Shown: piece by piece, positions 27,866-36,768 of the stretch
How the letters are laid out: each line of letters begins with the position of its first letter
Position numbering within the stretch: position 1 is the first letter of the stretch
Assembly: GCA_021733795.1 (NCBI GenBank)
Contig: JAIPKB010000015.1
Coordinates: 1 to 51,557 of the forward strand
DNA length: 51,557 bases
Direction: 5' to 3'
DNA from: Akkermansiaceae bacterium
Lineage (GTDB): Bacteria > Verrucomicrobiota > Verrucomicrobiia > Verrucomicrobiales > Akkermansiaceae
Translations under genes and position numbers: made by a program
The notes under the pieces: generated by a model
Database searches by the model: none
The model's input: only the letters and a program-made list of their open reading frames with translations
What the model was told of the DNA's origin: nothing

Positions 27866-28430
27866 CGGAGCACCCGGTTACCGAAATCCAGCCCCGGTGT
27901 CAACCCCTGCCCGACACCCCAGCCCGACATCCGTGCCTCCTACAACGTCGTGGGTAGCCGGTGTTGCTACTGAGTGAATCCCCTGCCAGCAATGCCTAAG
28001 AAGCTGTCTGAAAAATGGCTTGGCAGGGACCTTTTTCCGAAAGGTCCGCGAGAATGGGTAGCGAATGAATGGTCGACACGGCATTTCTATTCTCAGTTCA
28101 TTCACCCGGACGCTTCGGAAAAGCGTCCCTGCCATTTTTCAGACAGGCTCTAAGAGCCACAATCAAAGGCGAGGCTGTTATCAGTTTAGGAGAATCAAAC
28201 AATATAGGAATGCCTCAATGTGTCTCAGTATACAGTTGGCTAGCAAGATGAATGCTTCTCCTCCCAGATCCATCACGCACGGGTCGGCGAGAAAGTGACT
28301 CTTCTTACTCTGAATCAGCTCGGCTCTGCGACCAAAACGAGGTGGTTTACAGAGTTCCGGGATTGCCAAAAGATCTTCCCCGGCAACCGGCTCTTGCCAA
28401 GCCCGGCCCGGCCCGTTACAAGCCACCCCG
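27866..28430. other. Gap with paired family B hairpins upstream of uvrB
   Basis: This 565-bp gap separates a divergent unknown gene from uvrB. It holds the inverted pair of family B hairpins at 28004-28146. Between 28150 and 28250 it is AT-rich, probably the uvrB promoter region, but I could not pick a clear box pair. No gene seen. Confidence 0.5.
28004..28146. repeat. Inverted pair of family B hairpins (copies 2 and 3)
   Basis: Outer arms CTGTCTGAAAAATGGC (28004-28019) and its exact reverse complement (28131-28146) enclose two hairpins. Copy 2 is GGACCTTT, loop TTCCG, AAAGGTCC (28027-28047). Copy 3, on the other strand, is GGACGCTT, loop TTCCG, AAGCGTCC (28108-28128). Inner GAATGAA sequences also match in inverted orientation. 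Two REP-like units in head-to-head order are a classic mobile palindromic form. Confidence 0.75.
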
Positions 28431-30617
28431 ATGGCATTTCAATTGGTCAGCGACTTCCAGCCCGAGGGGGATCAGGCACAGGCGATCGAAAAGCTCGCCA
28501 AGTCGCTGGCCGTGGGCAACCGCCACCAGACGCTGCTCGGTGTGACCGGCTCCGGCAAGACCTTCACCATGGCCAACCTGATCGCCCGCCATGGCCGGCC
28601 CACGCTGATCATGAGCCACAACAAAACTTTGGCCGCCCAGCTTTTCTCGGAGTTCAAGGCGTTTTTCCCCCACAACGCGGTCGAGTATTTTGTCTCCTAC
28701 TTCGATTACTATCAACCCGAGGCCTACATCGCCCGCAGCGACACCTACATCGAAAAGGACTCGTCGATCAACGACGAGATCGAACGCCTCCGGCTGGCCG
28801 CCATGGGTTCGGTCCTCACCCGCCAGGACGTGATCGTCGTCGCCTCCGTTTCCTGCATCTACGGCCTCGGCTCGCCGGAGGACTACGAGAACATGATGGT
28901 CCCCATCCGCACCGGCCAACAACTCGACCGCGAGGCCTTTCTCAACTCCCTGGTCACCATGCTCTTCGAGCGCAACGACATCGCCTTTGGCCGGGGCAAG
29001 TTCCGCGTTCGCGGCGACGTCGTCGAAATCCATCCCGCCTACCTCGACACCACCGCCATCCGGGTCGAGTTTTTCGACGACACGATCGACCGGATCACCA
29101 GCATCAACACCCTCACCGGGGCGATCATCGAGCGCCTGGACCACCACACGTTTTTCCCAGCCAAGCAGTTCGTGACTCCCGGCGACAAGCTCCGGACCGC
29201 CGCCGTGGCGATCCGCCAGGAACTCGAGGAGTCGATCTCCAAGTTTGAACACCAAGGCAAACTGGTGGAAGCCCAGCGCCTCCGGATGCGGACCGATTAC
29301 GATCTGGAAATGATGCAGGAAATGGGGTTCTGCCAAGGCATCGAGAACTATTCCCGCCACCTCACCGGACGCGAGCCGGGAGCCCGCCCCAGCACCTTGC
29401 TGGATTTCTTCCCCGACGATTTCCTCCTTCTCATCGATGAAAGCCACGCCTCCATCCCCCAGATTGGCGGTATGTTCGAGGGCGACCGCAGCCGCAAGAC
29501 GGTCCTCGTCGATCACGGATTCCGCCTACCCAGCGCGCTGGACAACCGTCCGCTGCGCTTCGACGAGTTCATGCGGATGACCCACCAGCGGGTTTACGTC
29601 TCCGCCACCCCCGGCCCCTTCGAGCTGCTCAACTCCCGCCCGGAGGTGAAGTCATTCATCCCGGTCAAATCCCGCGACGACCAAGGCCGCCCGATCCCTG
29701 CCAAATTCAGACGGATCCACGTGGTGCCCAGCGGCAACGCGGAACCCGTCGCCGACTTCGATCCCACCAAACGCGGCACCCCGCTGGTCGTCGAACAAAT
29801 CATCCGTCCCACTGGCCTGGTCGACCCGCAGGTGGTCCTCCGCCCCCTCGCTGGGCAGATCGATGAAACCATCGAGCTCTGCCGCCAGCGGGTGGAACTC
29901 AAGGAGCGCGTGCTGGTCACCACCCTCACCAAGAAGACCGCCGAAGACCTCAGCGAATACCTCCGCGGCACCGGCCTCAAGGTCCGCTACCTCCACGCCG
30001 ATATCGACACCATCGAGCGGGTCGAAATCCTCCGCCAACTCCGCGCCGCCAGCTTCGACATCCTGGTGGGCATCAACCTCCTCCGTGAGGGCCTCGACCT
30101 GCCCGAGGTTTCCCTCGTTTGCATCCTCGATGCCGACAAGGAGGGTTTCCTGCGCAACGAAACCTCCCTCATCCAGACCGCAGGCCGCGCCGCCCGTCAT
30201 CTCAACGGTCAATGCGTCCTGTTCTGCGATGTGGTGACCGACTCCATCCAGCGCCTGCTCGATGTCACCGAGCACCGCCGCAGCCGCCAACTCGCCCACA
30301 ACACCGAACACGGCATCACCCCGCAAAGTGTGAAACGCGCCGTCCAACAAAGCCTCCACTCGTTCGAAAAGGATCGCCAATACGCCGATCAACTGAACAT
30401 CTCGATCGTCGCGGACGATGAGGAATCCTATGACAAGCTCCGCGTCATCGCCGAACTGGAGGAGGAAATGCGCGAGGCCTCCTCGCGCCTCGAGTTCGAA
30501 CGCGCCGCCCACCTCCGCGATCAAGTCCAGGCGCTCAAGGATAACACGGTTCCCCCGCCCGCCCCCACCAAGGTTGCCTACACCGCCCCCCGCAGCAAGA
30601 AAGGCGGACGCCCGTAG
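28431..30617 (+). CDS. uvrB: UvrABC system protein B
   Basis: DNA damage verification helicase of nucleotide excision repair; acts with UvrA and UvrC. The 728-residue protein has Walker A GVTGSGKT (residues 37-44), the damage-probing beta-hairpin region with FVSYFDYYQPEAYI, the UvrB-specific motif II DESH (LLLIDESHAS), QTAGRAARH (motif VI region) and a C-terminal UVR domain (LEFERAAHLRDQVQALKD) for UvrC contact. Length is slightly above the usual 670 because of a basic tail (SKKGGRP). It stands alone; uvrA and uvrC are not nearby. Confidence 0.97.
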   Translation: MAFQLVSDFQPEGDQAQAIEKLAKSLAVGNRHQTLLGVTGSGKTFTMANLIARHGRPTLIMSHNKTLAAQLFSEFKAFFPHNAVEYFVSYFDYYQPEAYIARSDTYIEKDSSINDEIERLRLAAMGSVLTRQDVIVVASVSCIYGLGSPEDYENMMVPIRTGQQLDREAFLNSLVTMLFERNDIAFGRGKFRVRGDVVEIHPAYLDTTAIRVEFFDDTIDRITSINTLTGAIIERLDHHTFFPAKQFVTPGDKLRTAAVAIRQELEESISKFEHQGKLVEAQRLRMRTDYDLEMMQEMGFCQGIENYSRHLTGREPGARPSTLLDFFPDDFLLLIDESHASIPQIGGMFEGDRSRKTVLVDHGFRLPSALDNRPLRFDEFMRMTHQRVYVSATPGPFELLNSRPEVKSFIPVKSRDDQGRPIPAKFRRIHVVPSGNAEPVADFDPTKRGTPLVVEQIIRPTGLVDPQVVLRPLAGQIDETIELCRQRVELKERVLVTTLTKKTAEDLSEYLRGTGLKVRYLHADIDTIERVEILRQLRAASFDILVGINLLREGLDLPEVSLVCILDADKEGFLRNETSLIQTAGRAARHLNGQCVLFCDVVTDSIQRLLDVTEHRRSRQLAHNTEHGITPQSVKRAVQQSLHSFEKDRQYADQLNISIVADDEESYDKLRVIAELEEEMREASSRLEFERAAHLRDQVQALKDNTVPPPAPTKVAYTAPRSKKGGRP

Positions 30618-30750
30618 CACACGGGTGAAGCCGACAGCTGAGGCAGGCAAACGCCTTCAAAATCCGATTCCTCAAGAACGATCCGTTTTTTTTGCTTGCG
30701 TTTGAAACCAAGTTGGTGCTGATTTTTGCGAGTTCAAGCGAGTTTCACCC

Positions 30751-33279
30751 ATGTCGCCACAATCCACCCACTACCAAGCCACCTTCGCACCGGAGGAGGA
30801 GCTCCCGCCCCCCGGTCTCCCGGCGGCCGGGCTGGACGTGGCCCTCCTGCTGCAAATCCAGCGGGATCTTGCCGCCGCACTGGTGGCCTGCACCGATCTA
30901 AAGGAATGCCTTGCGGCCCTGCTGGCAGCCGCCCTGCAACTCCCGGACCTCGACTGCGGCGGCACCTACCTGCTCGATGAAACCACCGGCGACCTGAATC
31001 TAACCACCCACAGCGGGCTTTCGGAGGCCTTCATCAGCCAGGTCCGGCACAAGCCCGCCACCTCCGATGAGTCCGGTTTGGTGCGGGACGGGGCTCCGTA
31101 TTACTCGCGCGCGGCCGATTTCCCCACTTCCATGGCGGCACTCCTCCTGGCTGAAGGCCTCAGCTTGATCGCCGTATTTCCACTCTCCCACCAGGGGCAA
31201 TTGATGGGAGCGGTGAATCTCGCAACCCACCATGCGGCTGACTTGCTGCCGGACATCCGCCTCGCCCTGGAGAGCATGGTGGAGCTGACCCAAGTCAGCA
31301 TCTCGGCGATCCATGCCCGGCAGGTCCTGCGGAAATCAGAACGGGCACTCACCCTGGCGATTGCGGCTGCCGACCTCGGCGTCTGGCAGGCAGACCTCAA
31401 TACCCGTCGCATCGAGGCCTCGCCCCGCACCCGAGAACTCCACGGATTGGCATTGGACGAATCGCTCACCTTCGAATCCCTCGGCACCTCCTTCCATGCG
31501 GACGACCTTGAACCCTTCCTGACCAGAGTCCGCGAAGCCATCGCCGGAGCCGGTTCCTTTGCCGTCGAATACCGGGTTGCCGACGGCCGCCGCTGGATCG
31601 CCGCCCAGGCCTGTTACTATGCCGACCCCTCACCTCACTTCATCGGCATCGTGCGTGACGTCACCGCCCGCAAGCTCGTTGAGGCGGAGCGACTGGCCAC
31701 CAGCCGGCAACTGGAGGATCTGGTGACCGAACGCACGGCGGCACTGGCGGCACAGTCATCCACCCTGGAACTGGCGATGGACGCCTCCGGAGCCGGCCAC
31801 TGGCAACTCGACCTCACCACCGGCAACCTCAAGTTGGACCGTCGCTGCCGGATACTTTTCGGCTACGACAATGACCAGCCGACGACTTTGAAACAGTGCC
31901 TCACCTCCAGAATCCATCCGGAGTCCCGGGAGGCCATGGCGCAACACCTCCAGGAAGTCTCCCTACCAGGTGGACCGGACGTCTGGGATCATGAGTTCAA
32001 AATCATCCATCCTGCCTGCGGCGAGCGCTGGATTCATGGACTGGGCCGCATCATGCGCTCCCCCGAAGGCCAATCCATCCGGATGACCGGCATCAACCTG
32101 GATATCACCCATCACAAACAAGCCGAGTCCCTGCTGCGGAATTGGAACCAAAGCCTCGAGCAACAGGTTGCGGCGCGCACCCGTGAGCTGCGCGCCAGCG
32201 AAGCCCGTTTCAAAAGCCTCGCCGAAGCCACCTTCGAGGGAATCGTCATCAGCCGGGATGGAATCGTGACCGACGTCAACCCTCAGGGGGCTGCCATGTT
32301 CGGCTACGAGCCCTCCGAGGTCATCGGCCGCCCCAATCTCGACTTCGTCGCACCACCATCACTTCAATCAATCGCAGACTACTTGCGGGCGGACAGCTCC
32401 CACACCATGGAATGGACAGGCCTGCGCAAGGATGGTTCCACCTTTCCGGTCGAGTCCAGAGCCCGGAACCAACTGGTGAATGGCGAGCAATTCCGGGTCG
32501 CCTCCTTGCGCGACCTAACCACAGCCAAGCGGGCGACCACCCAAATCGAAGCCCAGCGGGCGGAACTGGAGACCACCCGCCGGCTCGCCCTCATCAGCGA
32601 AATCAGCGCAGGGATCATCCACCAGATCAGCCAACCGATTAGCGCTGCCGGGTCGAATATTTCCATTGCCGCCGCCAAGCTCGCCGCCGGGGGCCCCTCT
32701 TGGTCCGCCGCCCTGCCGCTGGTCGAAGATGTCCGGGCCGATATCGCCCGCATGAGGGACATCGTCGTCCACCTCCGTTCGTTGGCAACCCCGGCACGGC
32801 CGCAACCGGTGCCCGCCCAACTCAACCAGGCCGTCCACGGCGTGCTGCCCGTGCTGCGGCAGGAGGCGGAAGCCCGTGGAATCACCCTCAGCACCGCCCT
32901 CGCGCCAGACCTTCCCCTGGCCTCCATCGACCTCGTGCAACTCCAACAAGTGGTCATCAATCTGGCGCGCAACGGGATCGCCGCCTGCTCCGAGATCTCC
33001 CGAAACCAGCATTCCGTCCACATCAGCACCCGGCATCTCCCGGACCAGCGACTCGAACTCGTCGTGCGGGATTCCGGGCCCGGCCTGACTCCGGAAGTCG
33101 AAACCCGCCTGTTCACGCCGTTTTTCTCCACCAAAAGCGGTGGCGCGGGAATTGGCCTCCGGCTCTGTCAGACCATCATCCATGCCCACCATGGCTCCAT
33201 CGAGGGAACCAACAACCCCGACACCGTCGGTGCCTGTTTCCGAATCGTCCTCCCTTGGCGAGATAGAGCACTATACTAA
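30751..33279 (+). CDS. Cytoplasmic sensor histidine kinase (GAF, three PAS domains)
   Basis: An 842-residue sensor without obvious membrane segments. In order: GAF-like domain (about 35-190), a PAS domain (about 200-310, GVWQADLNTRRIEAS), a second PAS/PAC (about 340-450, GHWQLDLTTG), a coiled linker (LLRNWNQSLEQQVAARTREL), a third PAS (about 478-600, FEGIVISRDGIVTDVN) and HisKA with His624 in ISAGIIHQISQPIS. The ATPase has Asn741 in NLARNGIAA, the DSGPGL and TKSGGAGIGL boxes. The HisKA type resembles FixL/DctB kinases. The response regulator starts 104 bp downstream, so the two form a FixL/FixJ-like pair. The signal is unknown; PAS domains often bind haem, flavin or ligands. Confidence 0.9.
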   Translation: MSPQSTHYQATFAPEEELPPPGLPAAGLDVALLLQIQRDLAAALVACTDLKECLAALLAAALQLPDLDCGGTYLLDETTGDLNLTTHSGLSEAFISQVRHKPATSDESGLVRDGAPYYSRAADFPTSMAALLLAEGLSLIAVFPLSHQGQLMGAVNLATHHAADLLPDIRLALESMVELTQVSISAIHARQVLRKSERALTLAIAAADLGVWQADLNTRRIEASPRTRELHGLALDESLTFESLGTSFHADDLEPFLTRVREAIAGAGSFAVEYRVADGRRWIAAQACYYADPSPHFIGIVRDVTARKLVEAERLATSRQLEDLVTERTAALAAQSSTLELAMDASGAGHWQLDLTTGNLKLDRRCRILFGYDNDQPTTLKQCLTSRIHPESREAMAQHLQEVSLPGGPDVWDHEFKIIHPACGERWIHGLGRIMRSPEGQSIRMTGINLDITHHKQAESLLRNWNQSLEQQVAARTRELRASEARFKSLAEATFEGIVISRDGIVTDVNPQGAAMFGYEPSEVIGRPNLDFVAPPSLQSIADYLRADSSHTMEWTGLRKDGSTFPVESRARNQLVNGEQFRVASLRDLTTAKRATTQIEAQRAELETTRRLALISEISAGIIHQISQPISAAGSNISIAAAKLAAGGPSWSAALPLVEDVRADIARMRDIVVHLRSLATPARPQPVPAQLNQAVHGVLPVLRQEAEARGITLSTALAPDLPLASIDLVQLQQVVINLARNGIAACSEISRNQHSVHISTRHLPDQRLELVVRDSGPGLTPEVETRLFTPFFSTKSGGAGIGLRLCQTIIHAHHGSIEGTNNPDTVGACFRIVLPWRDRALY

Positions 33280-33285
33280 AGTATA
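33272..33285. promoter_or_regulatory. Palindrome TATACT-AA-AGTATA over the kinase stop codon
   Basis: A perfect 6-bp inverted repeat with a 2-bp spacer spans the stop codon of the kinase gene and precedes the AT-rich leader of the response regulator. It could be an operator or part of a promoter for the regulator gene. By itself it may also be chance in an AT-rich stretch. Confidence 0.35.
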
Positions 33286-33350
33286 ATTGCTTCTTTTTGA
33301 TTATTCTGATAATAACCCTTTGGTGACTGTTCATCAAAAAAAAGAGACTC

Positions 33351-33374
33351 CCCCTGGCAACCGCGGCCAGGGGG
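33351..33374 (+). promoter_or_regulatory. Leader hairpin that would mask the response regulator ribosome binding site
   Basis: CCCCCTGGC (33351-33359) pairs perfectly with GCCAGGGGG (33366-33374) around a 6-nt loop. The G-rich 3' arm is the only purine-rich ribosome binding site candidate and ends 8 nt before the ATG at 33383. No T run follows, so it is not a terminator in this direction. Confidence 0.45.
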
Positions 33375-33382
33375 ATGGCGCG

Positions 33383-34003
33383 ATGCCGGGCTCCGACCAC
33401 ATGGTCGTGGTGCTCGACGATGATCCGTCGGTTTTGAAGAGTTTGGGGCATCTGCTCACCCACCATGGCTACAAGGTCCGGCTCCATCAGGATCCCGATT
33501 CGTTTTTCAACAGCGGCCTTCCAGAGTTTCCCGCCTGCCTGCTCTTGGACAACAACCTCAACCATGGCTCCAGCGGGATCGAGGTGCATGCCGAACTGGT
33601 GCGGCGGGACTGGAACCTCCCCACCATCTTCCTGACCGGCCATTGGGATGTACAGGCGGTGGTCAACGCCATCCGGGCCGGAGCCGACGGCTACCTAACC
33701 AAACCCTACGAACCCTCCGAACTGCTGGCCAACGTCAAGGAAGCCCTGCAACATTCACAGGCCAACCACCAACACGATCTTCTCGCCGCCGAGGCAAAAG
33801 CCCGCGCCGCCACCCTCACCAAACGCGAACGGGAAGTCTGTCGCCTGATTACCGCCGGCAACCTCAACCAGGAGATCGCCGACCAACTCAACCTCGCATT
33901 GATCACCGTCAAGGTCCACCGCGGCCGCTCCATGAAAAAGCTCGGTGCCGGCAACGCCGCAGATCTCGCCCGCATCGCCAACCTGGCCGGCATGCAGCCC
34001 TGA
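33383..34003 (+). CDS. FixJ-like response regulator (REC plus LuxR-type HTH)
   Basis: Starting at ATG 33383 the protein has 206 residues. The receiver domain has the acidic pair Asp12/Asp13 (VVLDDDPSV), the phosphoacceptor Asp56 (LLLDNN), Thr85 (FLTGHW) and Lys107 (LTKPYE). A LuxR-type helix-turn-helix follows at about 140-195 (LTKREREVCRLITAG, then NQEIADQLNLALITVKVHRG). It should act as a DNA-binding transcription regulator controlled by the upstream kinase. A longer in-frame start at 33287 exists, but the added residues are outside the domain. Its targets are unknown; the polyphosphate genes next door are one possibility. Confidence 0.92.
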   Translation: MPGSDHMVVVLDDDPSVLKSLGHLLTHHGYKVRLHQDPDSFFNSGLPEFPACLLLDNNLNHGSSGIEVHAELVRRDWNLPTIFLTGHWDVQAVVNAIRAGADGYLTKPYEPSELLANVKEALQHSQANHQHDLLAAEAKARAATLTKREREVCRLITAGNLNQEIADQLNLALITVKVHRGRSMKKLGAGNAADLARIANLAGMQP

Positions 34004-34074
34004 ACCGACGCTGGCCTTCCCGTCCCAGCAGTTCCCGGGTTGAGGTAAAATCCCTGCCGTCACCGAATCACCCG

Positions 34075-34902
34075 CTAGTCCTCCACCTTCACCTCGCTAG
34101 GATCCCAGGTGATCGGTGGATAGTCCATGTTCAACTCCCTGAGCGTATCCACCATGATCCGTGCCACGCACAGATCGCGATACCACTTGCGGTTGGCGGG
34201 CACCACATACCACGGAGCATAAGCCGTCGAGGTGTCGGCAATCACATCCTGGTAGGCCTCCATAAACTCGCTCCAGCGGGCGCGGTCCCGCAAATCCTCC
34301 GGGTGCATTTTCCAGTGCTTTTCCGGACTGGCCAGCCGCGACTCAAGCCGTCGTTTCTGCTCGTCCTTGCAAATATGTAGGAATATCTTGACGATGGTGG
34401 TGCCTTCCTCAGCCAGCATCCGCTCAAACTCCACGATGTGCCGGTGCCTCCGCCGCCACACCTCCTCCGGAAAAATCTGTTTCACCCGCACCGCGATGAT
34501 GTCCTCGTAATGACTGCGGTTGAAGATCACCAACTGGCCGTTCGCCGGCACCTGGGCGTGAATCCGCCAGAGAAAGTCGTGCGAAAGCTCCACCTCACTG
34601 GGTTTCTTGAACGAACACACGTGAATCCCCGCAGGATCAATCCGGGAAAACACACTCTTGACACAGCCATCCTTGCCTCCCGTGTCCATCGCCTGGATGA
34701 CCACCAGCACCCGCTGCTTGTGCTGCGCGTAAAGCACCTTCTGCAACTCCTGCAACTCCCCGCGCAACCGCTCATAATACGGCACCTGCTCCTCCTTCCC
34801 GCCATCCACAAACAAATGCTTCTCCCGGGGATCGATCTTCGCCAAATTCACTTTGGCTCCACTCTTGATCAAATATTTTTCACGCGCTCCCTTGACTGGC
34901 AT
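34075..34902 (-). CDS. ppk2: Polyphosphate kinase 2 (PPK2 family)
   Basis: Transfers phosphate between polyphosphate and nucleotides; members make ATP/GTP from polyphosphate or phosphorylate AMP. Starting at ATG 34902 the protein has 275 residues. It has Walker A AMDTGGKDG (residues 71-79), the Walker B region NRSHYEDII (128-136), a lid helix with CKDEQKRRLESRL, and HPEDLRDRARWSEFMEAY. The polyphosphate:AMP or :NDP class cannot be fixed by eye. The start lies 116 bp from the divergent ppx start, so the two may share a control region. The stop faces the response regulator. Confidence 0.92.
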   Translation of the reverse strand: MPVKGAREKYLIKSGAKVNLAKIDPREKHLFVDGGKEEQVPYYERLRGELQELQKVLYAQHKQRVLVVIQAMDTGGKDGCVKSVFSRIDPAGIHVCSFKKPSEVELSHDFLWRIHAQVPANGQLVIFNRSHYEDIIAVRVKQIFPEEVWRRRHRHIVEFERMLAEEGTTIVKIFLHICKDEQKRRLESRLASPEKHWKMHPEDLRDRARWSEFMEAYQDVIADTSTAYAPWYVVPANRKWYRDLCVARIMVDTLRELNMDYPPITWDPSEVKVED

Positions 34903-35017
34903 GGCCGGACTATCGGCCACCCCGCCCGCCCGTGACAAGCCGGAATTCCACCCCGCCGGGTATTTCCTCCACCACTTTGCCATTGCCAGCCGTCCGCCTC
35001 CACGCTATGGGTCGCCG

Positions 35018-36577
35018 ATGTCTCCGCGCCCAAAAATGGCCCAGCCCCCCCCGGCCCCGGCCTCCCTCCTCTCGGCTCTCCACATCGGCGCCAGCTCGGT
35101 GTCGCTGCTGATCGCGGAAATGCGCCCGGAAGGCATCATCGTGCCGGTGGATTTCCTGGTCAAACCCGCCCCGGTCGCCCGCGACATCTTCCGCCTCGGC
35201 TTTGTCCACCCCACGACCATCGAGCAAATCGTCGCCATCGTCAGGGACTACCAGCAATCGCTCCTCGAGCTGGGACTCGATCCAAAACAGATCACCCGCG
35301 CGGTCACCACCAATATCCTCAGCGAGGCGACCAACCACGAGGCGGTGATGAACCGCATCCGCATCGCCAGCGGACTGCGGCTTACCGCGGTCGATAATGG
35401 CGAGATGACCCGCCTCATCTACCTCAAGACCCGCCGCCGCATCCAACATCTTCCCGCACTCAGCCGGAACACCACCCTGGTCGTTCACGTCGGCCCCGGC
35501 AACACCCGCGCCCTGCTGTTCCAGGACGGGCTCATCACCCGCTATACCAGCTACCGGATGGGCACCCACCGCACCCGCGAGGCGGTGGAAGGCTCCCATG
35601 CCGACGGTGCGGCCATGCTCCGGGTCATCCGCGAGCACGTCTCCGGCAATCTGGCCCAAATCCACCTCGATTTTTCCGATATCACTCTCAACACCCTCAT
35701 CCTGATCGGCTACGAAATCCAATCCGTGGCGGCCCCCCTCACCGGTCGCCTCGCGCTCTGCCCGGTGAAACGCTTCCGCCAATTCACCACCGAAGCCTCC
35801 ACCCTCAGCGAAGTCGAGTCCGTCAAACGCTTCCAGCTCGACTATCAAACGGCCGAAGCCCTCCTCCCGGCCCTCGAAATCAACCTCGCCATCGCCGAAA
35901 CCCTCGGCCTGACGGAAGTCCATATCCCCACCACCGACTACGAGGAGGGCCTGCTTCACGACCTCCTGCTATCCCGCGATCTAACTGGAAACTTCTCCGA
36001 AGAAGTACTCCGGTCCGCCCGCATCCTCGCCGAACGCTACCAGTCCGATTCGCGCCACGGGGCCCACGTCGGTGCCCTCTGCGAGCGGTTCTTCGACGAA
36101 CTCACCGACCTCCACCAACTCTCCGCCCACGACGCGCTGCTGCTCCAGGTGGCCGCCATCCTCCACGAAGTAGGCACCTACATCAGCCCCCGCGCCCACC
36201 ACAAACACTCCGAATACATCATCCTCAACTCGGAAATCTTCGGCCTCGACCGCCTTGATGTCACGCTCGTGGCACTCATCGCCCGCTACCACCGCCACTC
36301 CGGCCCCCGCCACGACCACCCGGCCTACAGCGCCCTCTCCACCGACGACCGCATCCGGATTTGCAAACTCGCCGCCATCCTCCGCGTGGCCGACGCCCTC
36401 GAACGCACCCACCACCAGCGGGTCTCCCAAATCGAAATCCGCCGCGAGGCCGACAAACTCCGCCTCCGCCTCCCCAACCTCGCCGACGCCGCCGTCGAGC
36501 GCCTTGCCATGACCTCCAAAGGCGACCTCTTCGAACAAGTCTTCGGCCTCAAAGTCGTCATCGACGAAGACGGGTGA
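35018..36577 (+). CDS. ppx: Ppx/GppA phosphatase with C-terminal HD domain
   Basis: Exopolyphosphatase/guanosine pentaphosphate phosphatase family: removes phosphate from polyphosphate ends or from pppGpp. Starting at ATG 35018 it has 519 residues. The ASKHA-fold N-terminal loop reads LHIGASSVSLLIAE. The catalytic Glu region is NGEMTRLIYL. The second phosphate loop reads VGPGNTRALL, where most members have GGGST, a notable variant. The C-terminal third is HD-like (QVAAILHEVGTYISP, ARYHRHSG). The start was chosen because family sequence begins there. It is followed by ppk1 after 191 bp containing short tandem repeats. Confidence 0.9.
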   Translation: MSPRPKMAQPPPAPASLLSALHIGASSVSLLIAEMRPEGIIVPVDFLVKPAPVARDIFRLGFVHPTTIEQIVAIVRDYQQSLLELGLDPKQITRAVTTNILSEATNHEAVMNRIRIASGLRLTAVDNGEMTRLIYLKTRRRIQHLPALSRNTTLVVHVGPGNTRALLFQDGLITRYTSYRMGTHRTREAVEGSHADGAAMLRVIREHVSGNLAQIHLDFSDITLNTLILIGYEIQSVAAPLTGRLALCPVKRFRQFTTEASTLSEVESVKRFQLDYQTAEALLPALEINLAIAETLGLTEVHIPTTDYEEGLLHDLLLSRDLTGNFSEEVLRSARILAERYQSDSRHGAHVGALCERFFDELTDLHQLSAHDALLLQVAAILHEVGTYISPRAHHKHSEYIILNSEIFGLDRLDVTLVALIARYHRHSGPRHDHPAYSALSTDDRIRICKLAAILRVADALERTHHQRVSQIEIRREADKLRLRLPNLADAAVERLAMTSKGDLFEQVFGLKVVIDEDG

Positions 36578-36598
36578 AAGACAGAAGACAGAAGACGG
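36578..36598. repeat. Heptamer repeat (AAGACRG)x3
   Basis: AAGACAG, AAGACAG, AAGACGG directly after the ppx stop codon. Confidence 0.7.
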
Positions 36599-36713
36599 AA
36601 CACCAGAAGGCATCACAGTGGCGGCGGATTTCGGATTGAAACCGGCCACGTTTCAGACTATCCCAGTGCCCCTGCCCCACATCCACCCCACTCTCCGCCG
36701 TCCACCTCCGCGC

Positions 36714-36748
36714 CCTTTGACTTCCGACTTTTGACTTTCGACCTTTGA
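36714..36748. repeat. Heptamer repeat (CTTTYGA-like) upstream of ppk1
   Basis: Imperfect 7-bp units: CTTTGA, CTTCCGA, CTTTTGA, CTTTCGA, CCTTTGA, ending 20 bp before the ppk1 start codon. Similar in style to the octamers before the DUF1501 gene. Confidence 0.65.
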
Positions 36749-36768
36749 CCTCTCCGACCACCGACCCA

